Positions 46,507 through 56,169 of a stretch of 64,000 bases of DNA are shown one piece after another. The position numbers were made by a program, and so were the translations under genes. Under the pieces are notes generated by a model. That model ran no database searches. It was given only the letters and a program-made list of their open reading frames with translations, and had not been told where the DNA came from. Source of the DNA: an uncultured Caulobacterales bacterium (GTDB lineage Bacteria > Pseudomonadota > Alphaproteobacteria > Caulobacterales > Maricaulaceae); contig CALDSY010000186.1 of NCBI GenBank assembly GCA_937924355.1, forward strand, positions 1 through 64,000, written 5' to 3'. The number at the start of each line of letters is the position of its first letter. Positions within the stretch are counted from its first letter, which is position 1.

Positions 46507-48567
46507 TTAGTTTCCACCACCTCTGGCGGCTCTGAATTTTTGCATCGCCAGAAATTCATTGAATGCCATAGCCCCGTCCTTATCAAAGTCGGCGCGTTTT
46601 GCCGGACCATCATTCCAGGCATTACGTAACCAACCGGGCATTTCTGCGGGGCTGAGCTTTCCGTCCATATCCGCATCGGCAAATCCATATAGCTGCCGTA
46701 TCTCAAATCCCATCGGATCATGTAAAACTTTGTCGTGAGTCTCATCTGTCCAACGAAAAAAGAAGCTCCCATACAGCATCTCATCATGAGACTGCAGGCC
46801 CCAAGGAACATTTCTATCGGGATCGGGATTGGCGAAATTCTTTTCGGAATTATCGTAGATCGTGGTGTGAATAAGTTTTGATCCCGCCGGGACCTTCAAC
46901 GAATTTTTCAAGGGATAATTGTGCTGCCAATTAAAATCATATTTGGGCACAGATAATAATGTTTCCTGACGGCCGTCCGGGTAGCGAATATCGAATTTGC
47001 TGGATTTCCCTCGATAATGCGCATGCGGGAACAGAAAGTAGATTTCAGCATTATGATCAAATTCGAAATAGGCGGTTTCCTGGTGATCGCTACTATTTGC
47101 AGGAATATTGATCCGCGGGTTCAGAATAACTTGCTGTCGCAAGACATGTTCCGGTTTCTTGTCATGGAAATAAAGACCCACGCGCGTCACATCTGTGGCG
47201 GGCTTCCCGGATGGTGTGTAATGAAATTGGAAGCGAAATTCTCCGCCTTTTTCCACCAGAATTCCTGTGTTATCCGGATACTCATAGGACGGCACACCGG
47301 GCGCAAATCCATATAGAAAATTATCAAATACACTTTCCTGATCGCCTTCACCGGGCGCCGTCACTTCTGAGGATGAACCCAGTAGAACATGGTGGACAAC
47401 AGATTTGTCACCCGGAAGAACCGTAACGGCGCGCACCCATTTGTCCTCGGAGGACGGATTTGCGACGGACGGAAACTGATAATCGACGATTCCTGTGGCG
47501 GGAACGTCAAACGCCGGGGCTTCGACAATGAGATCAGGTTTCCCGAGGGGCCATTCCACGGCATCGTTTTCGCGCTCGGCCAAAGGATCCGGTCCCTCGC
47601 CCCGCGGCGCGCCTGCCTCAATCCAGCGCACTAGCAATTGTTGATCTTCTACACTTAGATCTCGCGCCTGAAGAAATTCACCCACATGAGGGTCAGCCGA
47701 CCATGGCGGCATTCTTTTAGTCCGCACCACTTCCCGGATCATGGGCGCAAACCCCTCGACCTCTTCATAATTGGTCATAGACCAAGGTCCGATGCCGCCG
47801 TCTTGGTGACAGGACGCACAATTTTTTTCCAAAATAGGCGCAATGGTTTTTGAATAACTAATTTGGGCGTGAGCTTCGCGGTCCAGCCCGTCTTTCAAAT
47901 TGACGATACAGCCCTTGGTCGGGCGTGCTTTGGTTGCCACGGCTTCGCCGGCCAGTACGGCATTCAGGGCGTCCTTGAGATAATGTTCTTTCGCTTCATT
48001 CTTCTGGCGCTCATAGGTAATACGATCATTGACGGGGCCGCGATAAACGATTTCCCAGCCGGCAGGATTTATCACCAAGACTTCAGCTGTGCGCGTTATG
48101 CCCATTGACGCCGCGATGAGCTGGGAGTCGTCTTTCATGATTGGAATATCAATCCCGTACTCGGCGGCCTCTTGTGCGACTTCGGCGCGCGTATCATTGG
48201 GATTGGCGTTGAGCATCAGAAATTTAATGCCCTTGCTTTCGAATTCATCGCGAACAGCCCTGTAATCATTGGCCAAATTTCGAACGATCGGACATCCATT
48301 TCCCTGGACCATTATAACGACAGCATTGGCATCGTAATTATAGAAAAGTTCCTGCGCTTTGCCTGTGTGATCCAACAGCATAAAATTATCGACCAGGTTA
48401 TCGCTCATATCCGGTATGGTCTTGGTCGCGAAATTATGGGCCGTCTTTGTGACAGTAGGCTCGGCATTAGAATTTTCATGGACGGTCGGGGATTCGCCGC
48501 CGCTATCCGCGCAAGCTGCCAAAACAAGAAAGGCGCTTAATGAGAAAAGAAATCTACGAAATGACAT
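46507..48567 (-). CDS. Redoxin-cytochrome c-copper monooxygenase-EF-hand fusion lipoprotein
   Basis: Lipoprotein signal (VLAAC, Cys19), then a thioredoxin-fold redoxin domain (about residues 48-222) with GNGCPIVR (Cys92) and a second cysteine in KGCIVNL (Cys220). A heme c site CASCH follows (250-254) with Met ligand candidate in RMPPW. Residues about 345-605 resemble ascorbate-dependent copper type II monooxygenases (PHM-like) with His-His (392-393), His449, HAH (515/517) and Met597 matching copper ligands. Two EF-hand loops (DADMDGKLSPAE, DFDKDGAMAFNE) end it. Probable periplasmic oxidoreductase; the substrate is unknown. Confidence 0.88.
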   Translation of the reverse strand: MSFRRFLFSLSAFLVLAACADSGGESPTVHENSNAEPTVTKTAHNFATKTIPDMSDNLVDNFMLLDHTGKAQELFYNYDANAVVIMVQGNGCPIVRNLANDYRAVRDEFESKGIKFLMLNANPNDTRAEVAQEAAEYGIDIPIMKDDSQLIAASMGITRTAEVLVINPAGWEIVYRGPVNDRITYERQKNEAKEHYLKDALNAVLAGEAVATKARPTKGCIVNLKDGLDREAHAQISYSKTIAPILEKNCASCHQDGGIGPWSMTNYEEVEGFAPMIREVVRTKRMPPWSADPHVGEFLQARDLSVEDQQLLVRWIEAGAPRGEGPDPLAERENDAVEWPLGKPDLIVEAPAFDVPATGIVDYQFPSVANPSSEDKWVRAVTVLPGDKSVVHHVLLGSSSEVTAPGEGDQESVFDNFLYGFAPGVPSYEYPDNTGILVEKGGEFRFQFHYTPSGKPATDVTRVGLYFHDKKPEHVLRQQVILNPRINIPANSSDHQETAYFEFDHNAEIYFLFPHAHYRGKSSKFDIRYPDGRQETLLSVPKYDFNWQHNYPLKNSLKVPAGSKLIHTTIYDNSEKNFANPDPDRNVPWGLQSHDEMLYGSFFFRWTDETHDKVLHDPMGFEIRQLYGFADADMDGKLSPAEMPGWLRNAWNDGPAKRADFDKDGAMAFNEFLAMQKFRAARGGGN

Positions 48568-48649
48568 ATGAACCTCGGGGCAGAACAGGCTTTGGAGCCA
48601 GCTACCACAGATTTGATGCTAATGGGACTAAATTCTTGAATTACGCCTG

Positions 48650-48675
48650 TTCAATTTCATAGACCTGAAATTGAA
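48650..48675 (-). terminator. AT-rich 10-bp hairpin abutting the tRNA-Asp 3' end
   Basis: Perfect arms TTCAATTTCA/TGAAATTGAA with a six-base loop begin at the base after the tRNA-Asp CCA. It may fix the precursor 3' end or terminate, though there is no clear U-run after it. Confidence 0.4.
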
Positions 48676-48752
<77 letters not shown>

Positions 48753-48875
48753 TAAGAAGTGTGAGCCGCCGTATAGGGCCAAGGTATTTTATCGTCAATG
48801 TGAAAATGAGTAGAATTCGTACTTTTTTCGAGAATTCAAGATTGGGAGTAAGTTTTTGAAATCGCCTGACAAGCC

Positions 48876-48894
48876 CGCGCCTTGGTCCGGCGCG
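48876..48894 (-). terminator. GC hairpin just after tRNA-Val
   Basis: Arms CGCGCC/GGCGCG with a 7-base loop just downstream of the tRNA-Val 3' end, with an outer AGCC/GGCT pair. No U-run, so termination is uncertain. Confidence 0.35.
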
Positions 48895-48899
48895 AAGGC

Positions 48900-48975
48900 T
48901 GGTGGGTGGTAACGGGTTCGAACCGCTGACCCTCTCGGTGTAAACGAGATGCTCTACCAGCTGAGCTAACCACCC
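48900..48975 (-). tRNA. tRNA-Val (TAC)
   Basis: 76 bases with encoded CCA. Acceptor GGGTGGT/ACCACCC perfect, anticodon stem TCTCG/CGAGA around loop TTTACAC (TAC), T arm CGGTTCGAACCCG, A73. It lies 62 bases downstream of lon on the same strand. Confidence 0.97.
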
Positions 48976-49037
48976 TTTTCCAGCATATATTCGCTGATTT
49001 TTAGAAGCCAAATGTGCCTCTAGGTCAAACGCGCGCC

Positions 49038-51434
49038 TTAATGCGCCGAACGTCCGCCGACGTCAACCTTTTCTCCCAAAATAATTCCGGAAAGCGCGGC
49101 TTCGTCACTGGCGGTCCATTGGATTGCCTTAGGCTTACTTATAAGCGCCGCCTTTAAAACCTCATCCACGGTAGAGACCGGAATAATTTTAAGGACCGAT
49201 TTCACATTATCAGGTATTTCAGCCAGATCTTTTTCATTCTCAATCGGAATCAAAACGGTTTTCACCCCGCCGCGTATGGCCGCGAGCAGTTTCTCTTTTA
49301 ACCCGCCAATTGGTAATACACGCCCTCGCAGCGTAACCTCGCCCGTCATCGCTACATCTTTGCGAACAGGGATATTTGTGAGAACAGAAACCATGGCGGT
49401 CACCATGGCGATACCCGCGCTGGGCCCGTCTTTTGGCGTTGCGCCCTCGGGGACGTGCACATGGATATCCGTGCTTTGGAATGCCCGCGGACTAATACCG
49501 AGCTTTGGCGCCCGGCTTTGAACAAATGAGTTGGCAGCCGAGATAGATTCTTTCATCACGTCCTTCAGATTGCCTGTGACCGTCATCTTGCCTTTGCCGG
49601 GCATGGAAACCGCTTCAATGGTGAGGATATCGCCCCCGGCAGCCGTCCAGGCCAATCCTGTCACAATACCTATCTGATCTTCTTGATCTGTTTGACCATA
49701 GCGGAATTTCCGGACACCCAGAAAGTCTCCGAGGTTCTTTACGGTAATAGAAACGGATTTTTTCTGGCCGCCGACAATTGCCTTGATGGATTTGCGGCCA
49801 AGGTTTGCAATTTCCCGCTTGAGATTCCGGACACCGGCCTCTCGCGTGTAATATCGGATGGCGTCCCGCAGGGCCCCTTCAGATATTTTAAGCTCACCTT
49901 TGCGAAGCCCGTGTTCTTCGAGCATCTCCGGAATAAGGTGCCGGGTCGCGATTTCCACTTTTTCGTCTTCGGTGTAACCCGGAATTCGAATGATTTCCAT
50001 TCGGTCCAGCAAAGGTTGGGACATGTTCAAAGAATTGGCCGTCGTAATGAACAGGACATCCGAAAGATCATATTCCGTGTCCAGGTAGTGGTCACCAAAC
50101 GTATCGTTTTGCTCTGGGTCTAGGACTTCCAGCAAAGCCGCAGCCGGATCGCCTCTAAAATCAGCGCCCATTTTATCAATTTCATCCAACAAAAACAGCG
50201 GGTTGCTATATTTGGCTTTTTTCATGGATTGAATAATCCGCCCTGGCATAGAGCCAATATAGGTTCTGCGGTGACCGCGAATTTCAGACTCGTCCCGGAC
50301 GCCCCCTAAGGATACGCGGACAAATTCCCGACCGGTCGCCCGGGCAATTGACTTGCCCAAAGATGTTTTACCAACACCGGGTGGTCCAACCAAACATAGG
50401 ATCGGCCCTCTAATCTTTTTCGTGCGGACCTGCACCGCCAAATGCTCAACGATTCGGTCTTTGACTTTTTCAAGCCCGTAATGATCCGCATCGAGAATCT
50501 CTTGCGCTTTGTCCAAATCCGTCCGTAATCGCTTTTTCTTGCCCCACGGCACAGACAGCATCCAATCAAGGTAGTTCCGGGAAACATTCGCTTCAGCCGA
50601 CATGGGGCTCATTTGCTTTAACTTCCGAAGCTCGGCCTCAGCTTTTTCACGGGCGGCCTTAGGGAATTTCGTATTTTCAATCTTCTCTTTGATCTCCGAA
50701 ATTTCGTCAGGGCCTTCATTCCCGAGCTCATTCTGAATAGCTTTCATCTGCTCGTTTAGGTAATATTCGCGCTGGGTTTTCTCCATCTGCCGCTTGACGC
50801 GTCCGCGAATTTTTTTCTCGACCTTTAATACGGAAAACTCGCCTTCGATCAGACCCAGAATATATTCTAGTCGATCCGCTGTTTGCGTCATCGATAAAAG
50901 TTTTTGTTTATCCTCGATTTTTACATTGAGGTGGACGGCAATTACATCGCAAAGTTTGGAGGGCTCATCAATTTCAGAGACCGAACCCATGACTTCGTCA
51001 GCGATTTTTTTGTCTAACTTGCCGTATCGAGCAAACTCTTCTCGGACCGTATTTGCCAAGGCAATCAGAGGGCCATCGGCCGTTTCGTCTTCTGCAATCA
51101 AACGGGTTTCGGCTTCTATGAAGTCCGCATTGTCTGTGAACGCGACAACCTCTGCACGGGTCTGACCCTCGACTAATACCCGTACCGTACCGTCCGGCAA
51201 TTTTAACAGCTGAAGAATTTTGGCGACACAACCAAGATGAAAAATATCTTCTGTTCCAGGTTCATCCGTATCGGCGATTTTTTGAGTCAGCAGGAAAATC
51301 CGTTTTTCCTGGTCCATGACCTCTTCCAGAGCCTTGATGGATTTGTCGCGCCCTACAAATAGCGGCACCACCATATGCGGAAACACCACTATATCTCTCA
51401 AGGGTAATACGGGTAAAACGGTTGTATCTGTCAT
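49038..51434 (-). CDS. lon: ATP-dependent protease Lon
   Basis: Cytosolic AAA+ serine protease degrading misfolded and regulatory proteins. The N-terminal LAN substrate-binding domain ([23 protein letters not shown]), Walker [11 protein letters not shown], Walker [10 protein letters not shown], sensor segments, and the C-terminal protease domain with catalytic Ser in [10 protein letters not shown] and Lys in [10 protein letters not shown] are intact. Its 798 residues match. It lies downstream of clpX on the same strand, and a heat-shock-like promoter lies just upstream. Confidence 0.98.
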   Translation of the reverse strand: MTDTTVLPVLPLRDIVVFPHMVVPLFVGRDKSIKALEEVMDQEKRIFLLTQKIADTDEPGTEDIFHLGCVAKILQLLKLPDGTVRVLVEGQTRAEVVAFTDNADFIEAETRLIAEDETADGPLIALANTVREEFARYGKLDKKIADEVMGSVSEIDEPSKLCDVIAVHLNVKIEDKQKLLSMTQTADRLEYILGLIEGEFSVLKVEKKIRGRVKRQMEKTQREYYLNEQMKAIQNELGNEGPDEISEIKEKIENTKFPKAAREKAEAELRKLKQMSPMSAEANVSRNYLDWMLSVPWGKKKRLRTDLDKAQEILDADHYGLEKVKDRIVEHLAVQVRTKKIRGPILCLVGPPGVGKTSLGKSIARATGREFVRVSLGGVRDESEIRGHRRTYIGSMPGRIIQSMKKAKYSNPLFLLDEIDKMGADFRGDPAAALLEVLDPEQNDTFGDHYLDTEYDLSDVLFITTANSLNMSQPLLDRMEIIRIPGYTEDEKVEIATRHLIPEMLEEHGLRKGELKISEGALRDAIRYYTREAGVRNLKREIANLGRKSIKAIVGGQKKSVSITVKNLGDFLGVRKFRYGQTDQEDQIGIVTGLAWTAAGGDILTIEAVSMPGKGKMTVTGNLKDVMKESISAANSFVQSRAPKLGISPRAFQSTDIHVHVPEGATPKDGPSAGIAMVTAMVSVLTNIPVRKDVAMTGEVTLRGRVLPIGGLKEKLLAAIRGGVKTVLIPIENEKDLAEIPDNVKSVLKIIPVSTVDEVLKAALISKPKAIQWTASDEAALSGIILGEKVDVGGRSAH

Positions 51435-51474
51435 TTATTTCCAGCCGAGGTTCACTTAATCATTGGTATCAAGG

Positions 51475-51504
51475 ATAAGTGGGCTCTTATTCCGGGAATG
51501 CAAG
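51475..51504 (-). promoter_or_regulatory. Heat-shock (sigma-32-like) promoter of lon
   Basis: On the minus strand CTTGCA is followed, after 15 bases, by CCCACTTAT, resembling the sigma-32 pattern CTTGAA-N13-17-CCCCATnTA. It lies about 41 bases before the lon start codon. The lon gene is a classical heat-shock target; the motif is approximate. Confidence 0.4.
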
Positions 51505-51553
51505 CCTTGAATCAGTGATTTTTTCAATTTGTCACAGCTGGGTTTGAATTTTG

Positions 51554-52816
51554 TTAAGAGGCCTTGTCTGACGCCTTTTTGCGCTCGGCGTAAATCAGTA
51601 AAGGCTTGGCCTGACCGCTGACAACTTCACCATTAATGACAACCTCACGGACACCTTCATAAGTGGGAAGATCATACATCGTGTCCAGTAAAATACCTTC
51701 CATAATGGATCTCAGTCCCCGGGCACCGGTTCTGCGCTCAATGGCTCTCTTAGCAATTTCGCTCAATGCTTCTTCAGAGAAGCTCAATTGAACCTCTTCC
51801 ATCTGGAAAAGCGTTTGATATTGTTTGACCAAGGCATTTCTGGGCTGTGTCAGAATTTTTATCAGAGCTTCTTCGTCAAGATCTTCCAACGTCGCAATTA
51901 CCGGCAAACGGCCGATAAATTCCGGGATAAGACCAAAACGCAACAGATCATCCGGCTCGACCTCTTGGAGGATAGCCCCGACGCGCCGCTCATCGACGTC
52001 TTTGATCTTGGCACCAAAACCAATGGACGATCCGTCGCCCCGGTTGGCAATAACTTTATCGAGTCCCGCGAACGCACCGCCGACGACAAACAGAATATTG
52101 GTTGTATCGACTTGCAAGAATTCCTGCTGCGGATGCTTTCTACCACCTTGAGGCGGCACTGAGGCCACGGTGCCTTCCATGATTTTAAGGAGGGCTTGCT
52201 GTACGCCTTCTCCTGAGACATCTCTTGTGATGGAAGGATTGTCGGATTTCCGGCTGATTTTATCGACTTCATCGATGTAAACAATCCCGCGCTGGGCGCG
52301 TTCAACATTATAATCGGCAGATTGCAGGAGTTTCAAAATGATGTTTTCGACATCTTCGCCCACGTAACCGGCTTCGGTCAGAGTTGTGGCATCTGCCATT
52401 GTAAACGGTACATCCAGAATACGCGCTAAAGTTTGAGCTAGGAGTGTTTTACCACACCCTGTCGGCCCAATTAGAAGAATATTGGATTTTGCCAATTCAA
52501 CATCGGGTTCCTGCGCCGCATGGTTCAGTCGCTTATAGTGATTGTGCACAGCGACAGACAGTACACGCTTCGCGTGGGCCTGACCGATCACATAATCATC
52601 GAGAGTTTCGCAGATTTCCTGAGGGGTGGGAACGCCTTCATGGGATTTTGTCACCGAGGCTTTGCCCTCTTCGCGGATAATATCCATGCAAAGCTCGACG
52701 CACTCATCACAAATAAACACCGTCGGCCCGGCGATCAGTTTTCTGACCTCATGCTGACTTTTACCGCAAAATGAACAGTAAAGTGTGTTTTTAGAGTCGC
52801 CGCTATTTTTGCTCAT
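51554..52816 (-). CDS. clpX: ClpX, ATPase subunit of ClpXP
   Basis: AAA+ unfoldase that delivers substrates to ClpP. The N-terminal zinc domain [11 protein letters not shown]...CDEC, Walker [16 protein letters not shown], Walker [10 protein letters not shown], sensor 2 and [14 protein letters not shown] are intact. The start is the ATG at 52814-52816 ([18 protein letters not shown]), matching family starts; the longer upstream frame has no ribosome site. 420 residues. Substrates in alphaproteobacteria include CtrA, relevant to the CtrA-like box near the TadG gene, though that link is inference. Confidence 0.98.
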   Translation of the reverse strand: MSKNSGDSKNTLYCSFCGKSQHEVRKLIAGPTVFICDECVELCMDIIREEGKASVTKSHEGVPTPQEICETLDDYVIGQAHAKRVLSVAVHNHYKRLNHAAQEPDVELAKSNILLIGPTGCGKTLLAQTLARILDVPFTMADATTLTEAGYVGEDVENIILKLLQSADYNVERAQRGIVYIDEVDKISRKSDNPSITRDVSGEGVQQALLKIMEGTVASVPPQGGRKHPQQEFLQVDTTNILFVVGGAFAGLDKVIANRGDGSSIGFGAKIKDVDERRVGAILQEVEPDDLLRFGLIPEFIGRLPVIATLEDLDEEALIKILTQPRNALVKQYQTLFQMEEVQLSFSEEALSEIAKRAIERRTGARGLRSIMEGILLDTMYDLPTYEGVREVVINGEVVSGQAKPLLIYAERKKASDKAS

Positions 52817-53009
52817 ATTATATCCGTTCCATTCCTTTTCCTTATAAGCAAAAGGAACGCCCCTTAGCAATTCACCATATTGTTAAAAAGTTACAACAAA
52901 TGTGTTACCTTTGAATTACCGCAGCGGCATAATGGACCACTTTTGTTGCAAGCGACAAGTCACAAATTAACTGAAAGCCGTAAAACTCTCCCGAAATAAC
53001 GCAAATTTC

Positions 53010-53630
53010 CTAGCTTGCGTCGTCTCTATGGGCGATCACCTGATCCACAAGACCGAATTTTTTGGCCTCGTCTGCCGTCATAAAGTGATCACGATCCAGT
53101 GTTTTTTCGATTGTCGCGTATTTTTGACCGGTATGTTTGACGTAAATTTCGTTTAGTCGCTTTTTCATCGCCAGAATATCTTTGGCATGACGCTCAATAT
53201 CCGAGGCCTGCCCACGGAACCCGCCTGAAGGCTGATGTACCATGATCCGGGCATTTGGCAGTGCAATACGCATACCTTCGGCGCCTGCACACAACAAAAG
53301 CGACCCCATAGAGGCAGCCTGACCGATACAGACCGTCGAAATTTTGCATTTCACATATTGCATCGTGTCATAGATCGCCATGCCAGATGTTACGACACCG
53401 CCCGGTGAATTGATGTACATAGCGATTTCTTTTTTCGGATTTTCAGACTCAAGGAACAAGAGCTGAGCTGAAATCGATGCGGCCATATTGTCTTCGACGG
53501 GCCCGTTCAGAAAGATAATCCGGTCACGGAGAAGTCTGGAGAAAACATCATAGCCCCGAATATTGTCTGTCGCGCGCTCAAATACTGTTGGAACGATAAA
53601 GTCTGTGATCACGTCTTCGGGATGTCTCAT
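53010..53630 (-). CDS. clpP: ClpP protease subunit
   Basis: Serine peptidase of ClpXP. Catalytic Ser in [11 protein letters not shown], His in MVHQPSGG and Asp in [13 protein letters not shown] region. 206 residues. AGGA precedes the ATG at eight bases. It stands between tig and clpX, with a consensus heat-shock -35 upstream (53723-53733). Confidence 0.98.
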   Translation of the reverse strand: MRHPEDVITDFIVPTVFERATDNIRGYDVFSRLLRDRIIFLNGPVEDNMAASISAQLLFLESENPKKEIAMYINSPGGVVTSGMAIYDTMQYVKCKISTVCIGQAASMGSLLLCAGAEGMRIALPNARIMVHQPSGGFRGQASDIERHAKDILAMKKRLNEIYVKHTGQKYATIEKTLDRDHFMTADEAKKFGLVDQVIAHRDDAS

Positions 53631-53722
53631 GTTAAATTTTCCTAGTGATTTACGCGAATCATTCTCGCGTTTTGTGTGAATTCTTGAATGTGATTACAAC
53701 AATATCGAAGAGGATTGGTTAA

Positions 53723-53733
53723 TTTCAAGGGGG
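53723..53733 (-). promoter_or_regulatory. Heat-shock -35 element of the clpP promoter
   Basis: CCCCCTTGAAA on the minus strand matches the sigma-32 -35 element. A candidate AT-rich -10 (GATATT) lies about 17 bases later, roughly 65 bases before the clpP ATG. The tig terminator lies just upstream, so clpP-clpX may have their own heat-shock promoter. Confidence 0.5.
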
Positions 53734-53739
53734 TCGAGC

Positions 53740-53771
53740 AAAAATAAAACCCGGCCGCAAGGACCGGGTTT
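53740..53771 (-). terminator. Rho-independent terminator of tig
   Basis: Arms AAACCCGG/CCGGGTTT, 9-base loop, followed on the minus strand by TTTTATTTTT. It lies 28 bases after the tig stop. Confidence 0.9.
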
Positions 53772-53798
53772 GCAATGACCTCATAGACCTATGGCGCG

Positions 53799-55139
53799 TT
53801 AAAGCAGCTCGTCTTCTTCGAATAGCTCGTCTTTTTTCACGGTTTTGTCAGTGATTTTTGCTTTTTCGATGATCAGGTCTACAACCTTTTCCTCGTAAAT
53901 TGGCGCCCGCAACTGAGCGACGGCCTGTGGATTTTTTTGATAAAACTCCAGAACCTGTTGTTCCTGACCGGGATAACGACGCGCTTCGGCGATCATGGCG
54001 CCTTGCAGCTCTTCGTTTGTCACGGTTATCTCGGCCTTTTGGCCCATTTCAGCCAGAACCAATCCAAGGCGGACCCGGCGCTCCGCGATCTTACGGTAGT
54101 CTTTCTCGAGCTGTTTGTCGGATTTCTTTGCATCTTCCTCATCGAGGTTTCCAGCTTCTTTCTCCGCTTGAACCTGAGCCCAGATGTTTGAAAACTCGGC
54201 TTCAACCATCCCTGGAGGCAAATCAAAGCTGTGCTTGGCGTCCAGTTCATCCAGGATCGCCCGCTTTAGTTTCAAGCGGCTTTGCATGCTATACTCGCCC
54301 TCGACCTGTTCTTTTGTGAACTCTTTGAGCTTTTCGAGATCATCAAACCCAAACTTCTGAGCCAGCTCGTCATCGATCTTGGCATCTTGAGCGCCTTGAA
54401 CTTCTAAAACCTCGGTTTCGAAAATGGCTTCTTTCCCCGCCAGAGTATCGACGCCATAATTCTCAGGGAACGTGACGGCTACGTCTTTTTTATCTCCGGC
54501 TTTGACCCCGACAAGCTGATCTTCGAACCCGGGAATAAATGTACCAGATCCCAAAACAAGCTGGTGACCGTCCATTGACCCGCCTTCAAAGGCCTCACCG
54601 TCAATGCGACCGACAAAATTGATTAGGACGGCGTCGTCCTTTTTAGCTTTGGCTGTTTTAGCTTTCTTTTTGAATGTCTTCTGACCCGAGGCAAACGTAT
54701 CCATACGCTCTTTGATATCGGCGTCTTTAATCTCACTGTTAAGACGAGTAAACTTTAACTTAGCTGGATCCGCGGGTTCAAATTCAGGGATCATTTCCAC
54801 AGTCATTTGATACTCAAGGTCAGCTTTGCCCTTGGTTACTTCTTCGCCATTTGCCCGCAAATCGATTTTGGGCTGCCCGGCCGGACGGATATTATTGTCA
54901 TTGATAGCTTTTTGGCTGGTCTCGTTCAGCGTGTCTTCAACGACATCCTTCATGATGGACTGACCAAACATCTTGCGAATATGAGCCGTCGGGACCTTAC
55001 CGGGACGAAACCCCTTCAACGTTACCTGGGGCTGCATTTCCTTGATCTTAGCTTCTAACTTCTTGGCCAGATCTTCCTTTGGGACCTTCACGGAATACGT
55101 CCGGCTCAGCCCTTTGGTTTCGACTTCTTCGATTTGCAT
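53799..55139 (-). CDS. tig: Trigger factor
   Basis: Ribosome-associated chaperone and peptidyl-prolyl isomerase. The N-terminal ribosome-binding motif is present in LKGFRPGKVPTAHIRKMFG; the FKBP domain has DAVLINFVGRIDGEAFEGGSMDGHQLVLGSGTFIPGFEDQLVG; the C-terminal helical arms follow. I prefer the ATG at 55137-55139 (MQIEEVETKGLSRTYSV), the homologous family start with GGA seven bases before it; an ATG four codons upstream is also possible. It has its own terminator and precedes clpP. Confidence 0.97.
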   Translation of the reverse strand: MQIEEVETKGLSRTYSVKVPKEDLAKKLEAKIKEMQPQVTLKGFRPGKVPTAHIRKMFGQSIMKDVVEDTLNETSQKAINDNNIRPAGQPKIDLRANGEEVTKGKADLEYQMTVEMIPEFEPADPAKLKFTRLNSEIKDADIKERMDTFASGQKTFKKKAKTAKAKKDDAVLINFVGRIDGEAFEGGSMDGHQLVLGSGTFIPGFEDQLVGVKAGDKKDVAVTFPENYGVDTLAGKEAIFETEVLEVQGAQDAKIDDELAQKFGFDDLEKLKEFTKEQVEGEYSMQSRLKLKRAILDELDAKHSFDLPPGMVEAEFSNIWAQVQAEKEAGNLDEEDAKKSDKQLEKDYRKIAERRVRLGLVLAEMGQKAEITVTNEELQGAMIAEARRYPGQEQQVLEFYQKNPQAVAQLRAPIYEEKVVDLIIEKAKITDKTVKKDELFEEDELL

Positions 55140-55344
55140 CACATTTTCCATTCTTCAAAGTCCTCACCGAGACACCTTATATAGGGGTCCGCGCAAATTT
55201 CGGACTTGTGGGTAAAAAATTTCGCGCCTTATGTCACGGAGTCAGGCAATAGGCAACCGGAACTCGCAAGGAAAAATAGGGATTCTCTCTTTAATTTGTG
55301 ACACAATTTGCATGATCAATGAAAATTCGATTTAAGTAAGCGCT

Positions 55345-55908
55345 ATGGATGTGCTCAGCCTGATAGATTCGTTGACTCAAAACTACCCTTGGGGGCCCTA
55401 TCTGCTTGTTTTTGCAGCCCCGTTTGTTCAAGAAGACGCTGCCGTTATCGGAACGGCCGCATTGACAGCTTTGGGGAAATTGGCCCTCGGGCCAGCTATT
55501 GTGGCCATTATGCTCGGATTATTCTTTAGCGATATTTGGAAATACTGGATCGGCTGGGCCGCATTGAAAAATGATACAGGCGCAGAGTTTTCGAAAAAAT
55601 CAAAAGTCTTGGCGATGCAAGAGAAAGTCGAATCATTCCCATTTATGACACTGATTGGCGCCCGGTTTATTCCCATGACCCGAATACCGATCTACATCGC
55701 TTGCGGTTTTTTCAAGATATCTTATGCGAAATTTTGTCTCTTTATTGCCATCACCGCGGCCATTTACGTCACGATTTTTTTTAGCGCGTTTCACTTGCTC
55801 GGCGCCGCCATGGCTGAGCAGCTCACCTGGATATTACCCATTATCGGCATTGGACTTATTTCAGCGGTCTTGGGTTTTAGCTACTTAAAGTCTCGATCCA
55901 ACACCTAG
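55345..55908 (+). CDS. DedA-family (VTT domain) membrane protein
   Basis: DedA/VTT family membrane protein of 187 residues with four to five hydrophobic segments, thought to act in lipid flipping or membrane homeostasis. Typical motifs are an acidic residue in the first segment (AAPFVQEDAAVIGTAALTALG) and the GARFIPMTRIPIYIACGFFKISY motif with conserved Arg/Pro. The ribosome site is weak. Its TAG is immediately followed by two tandem hairpin repeats. Confidence 0.9.
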   Translation: MDVLSLIDSLTQNYPWGPYLLVFAAPFVQEDAAVIGTAALTALGKLALGPAIVAIMLGLFFSDIWKYWIGWAALKNDTGAEFSKKSKVLAMQEKVESFPFMTLIGARFIPMTRIPIYIACGFFKISYAKFCLFIAITAAIYVTIFFSAFHLLGAAMAEQLTWILPIIGIGLISAVLGFSYLKSRSNT

Positions 55909-55951
55909 TTTCCGACTGAGATTCGGAAAGTTTCCGAACAAGATTCGGAAA
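55908..55951 (+). repeat. Two tandem 22-base hairpin units right after DedA
   Basis: Two direct copies of a 22-base unit (55908-55929, 55930-55951) start at the last base of the DedA stop and differ only at three central positions. Each has arms TTTCCGA/TCGGAAA, so four alternating half-sites form two hairpins, and the junction TTCGGAAA-G-TTTCCGAA is itself palindromic. A protein-binding array, an mRNA-stability structure or a terminator without U-run are all possible. Confidence 0.7.
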
Positions 55952-56091
55952 TGTCTCGTAAACTGGCTGTAAATACAAATTATATTGAAACTTTTCATTG
56001 TAAAATTGGGTAACAACATAACTATAATGGTATGTTTTCTACAGAAATACGATTTTTTCGTGCGTTTTTCTCTTTCACATTAGAACAACAA

Positions 56092-56169
56092 ATGCCATAT
56101 GACGCTTATCCTCGGATACGAGGTAGGCGGACGCCCGGTTGCCCCACATCGATTGCGGTGTCCGCCTCT
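56092..56169 (+). other. Structured intergenic element between DedA and ccmE
   Basis: Two stems are visible on the plus strand: CCTCG/CGAGG with GATA loop (56110-56123), and a 10-bp stem GGCGGACGCC/GGTGTCCGCC, including a G-U wobble, with a 21-base loop, followed by TCTTT. The wobble pair only works on the plus-strand RNA. It may be a small RNA, a terminator for an upstream transcript, or chance structure. Confidence 0.3.
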
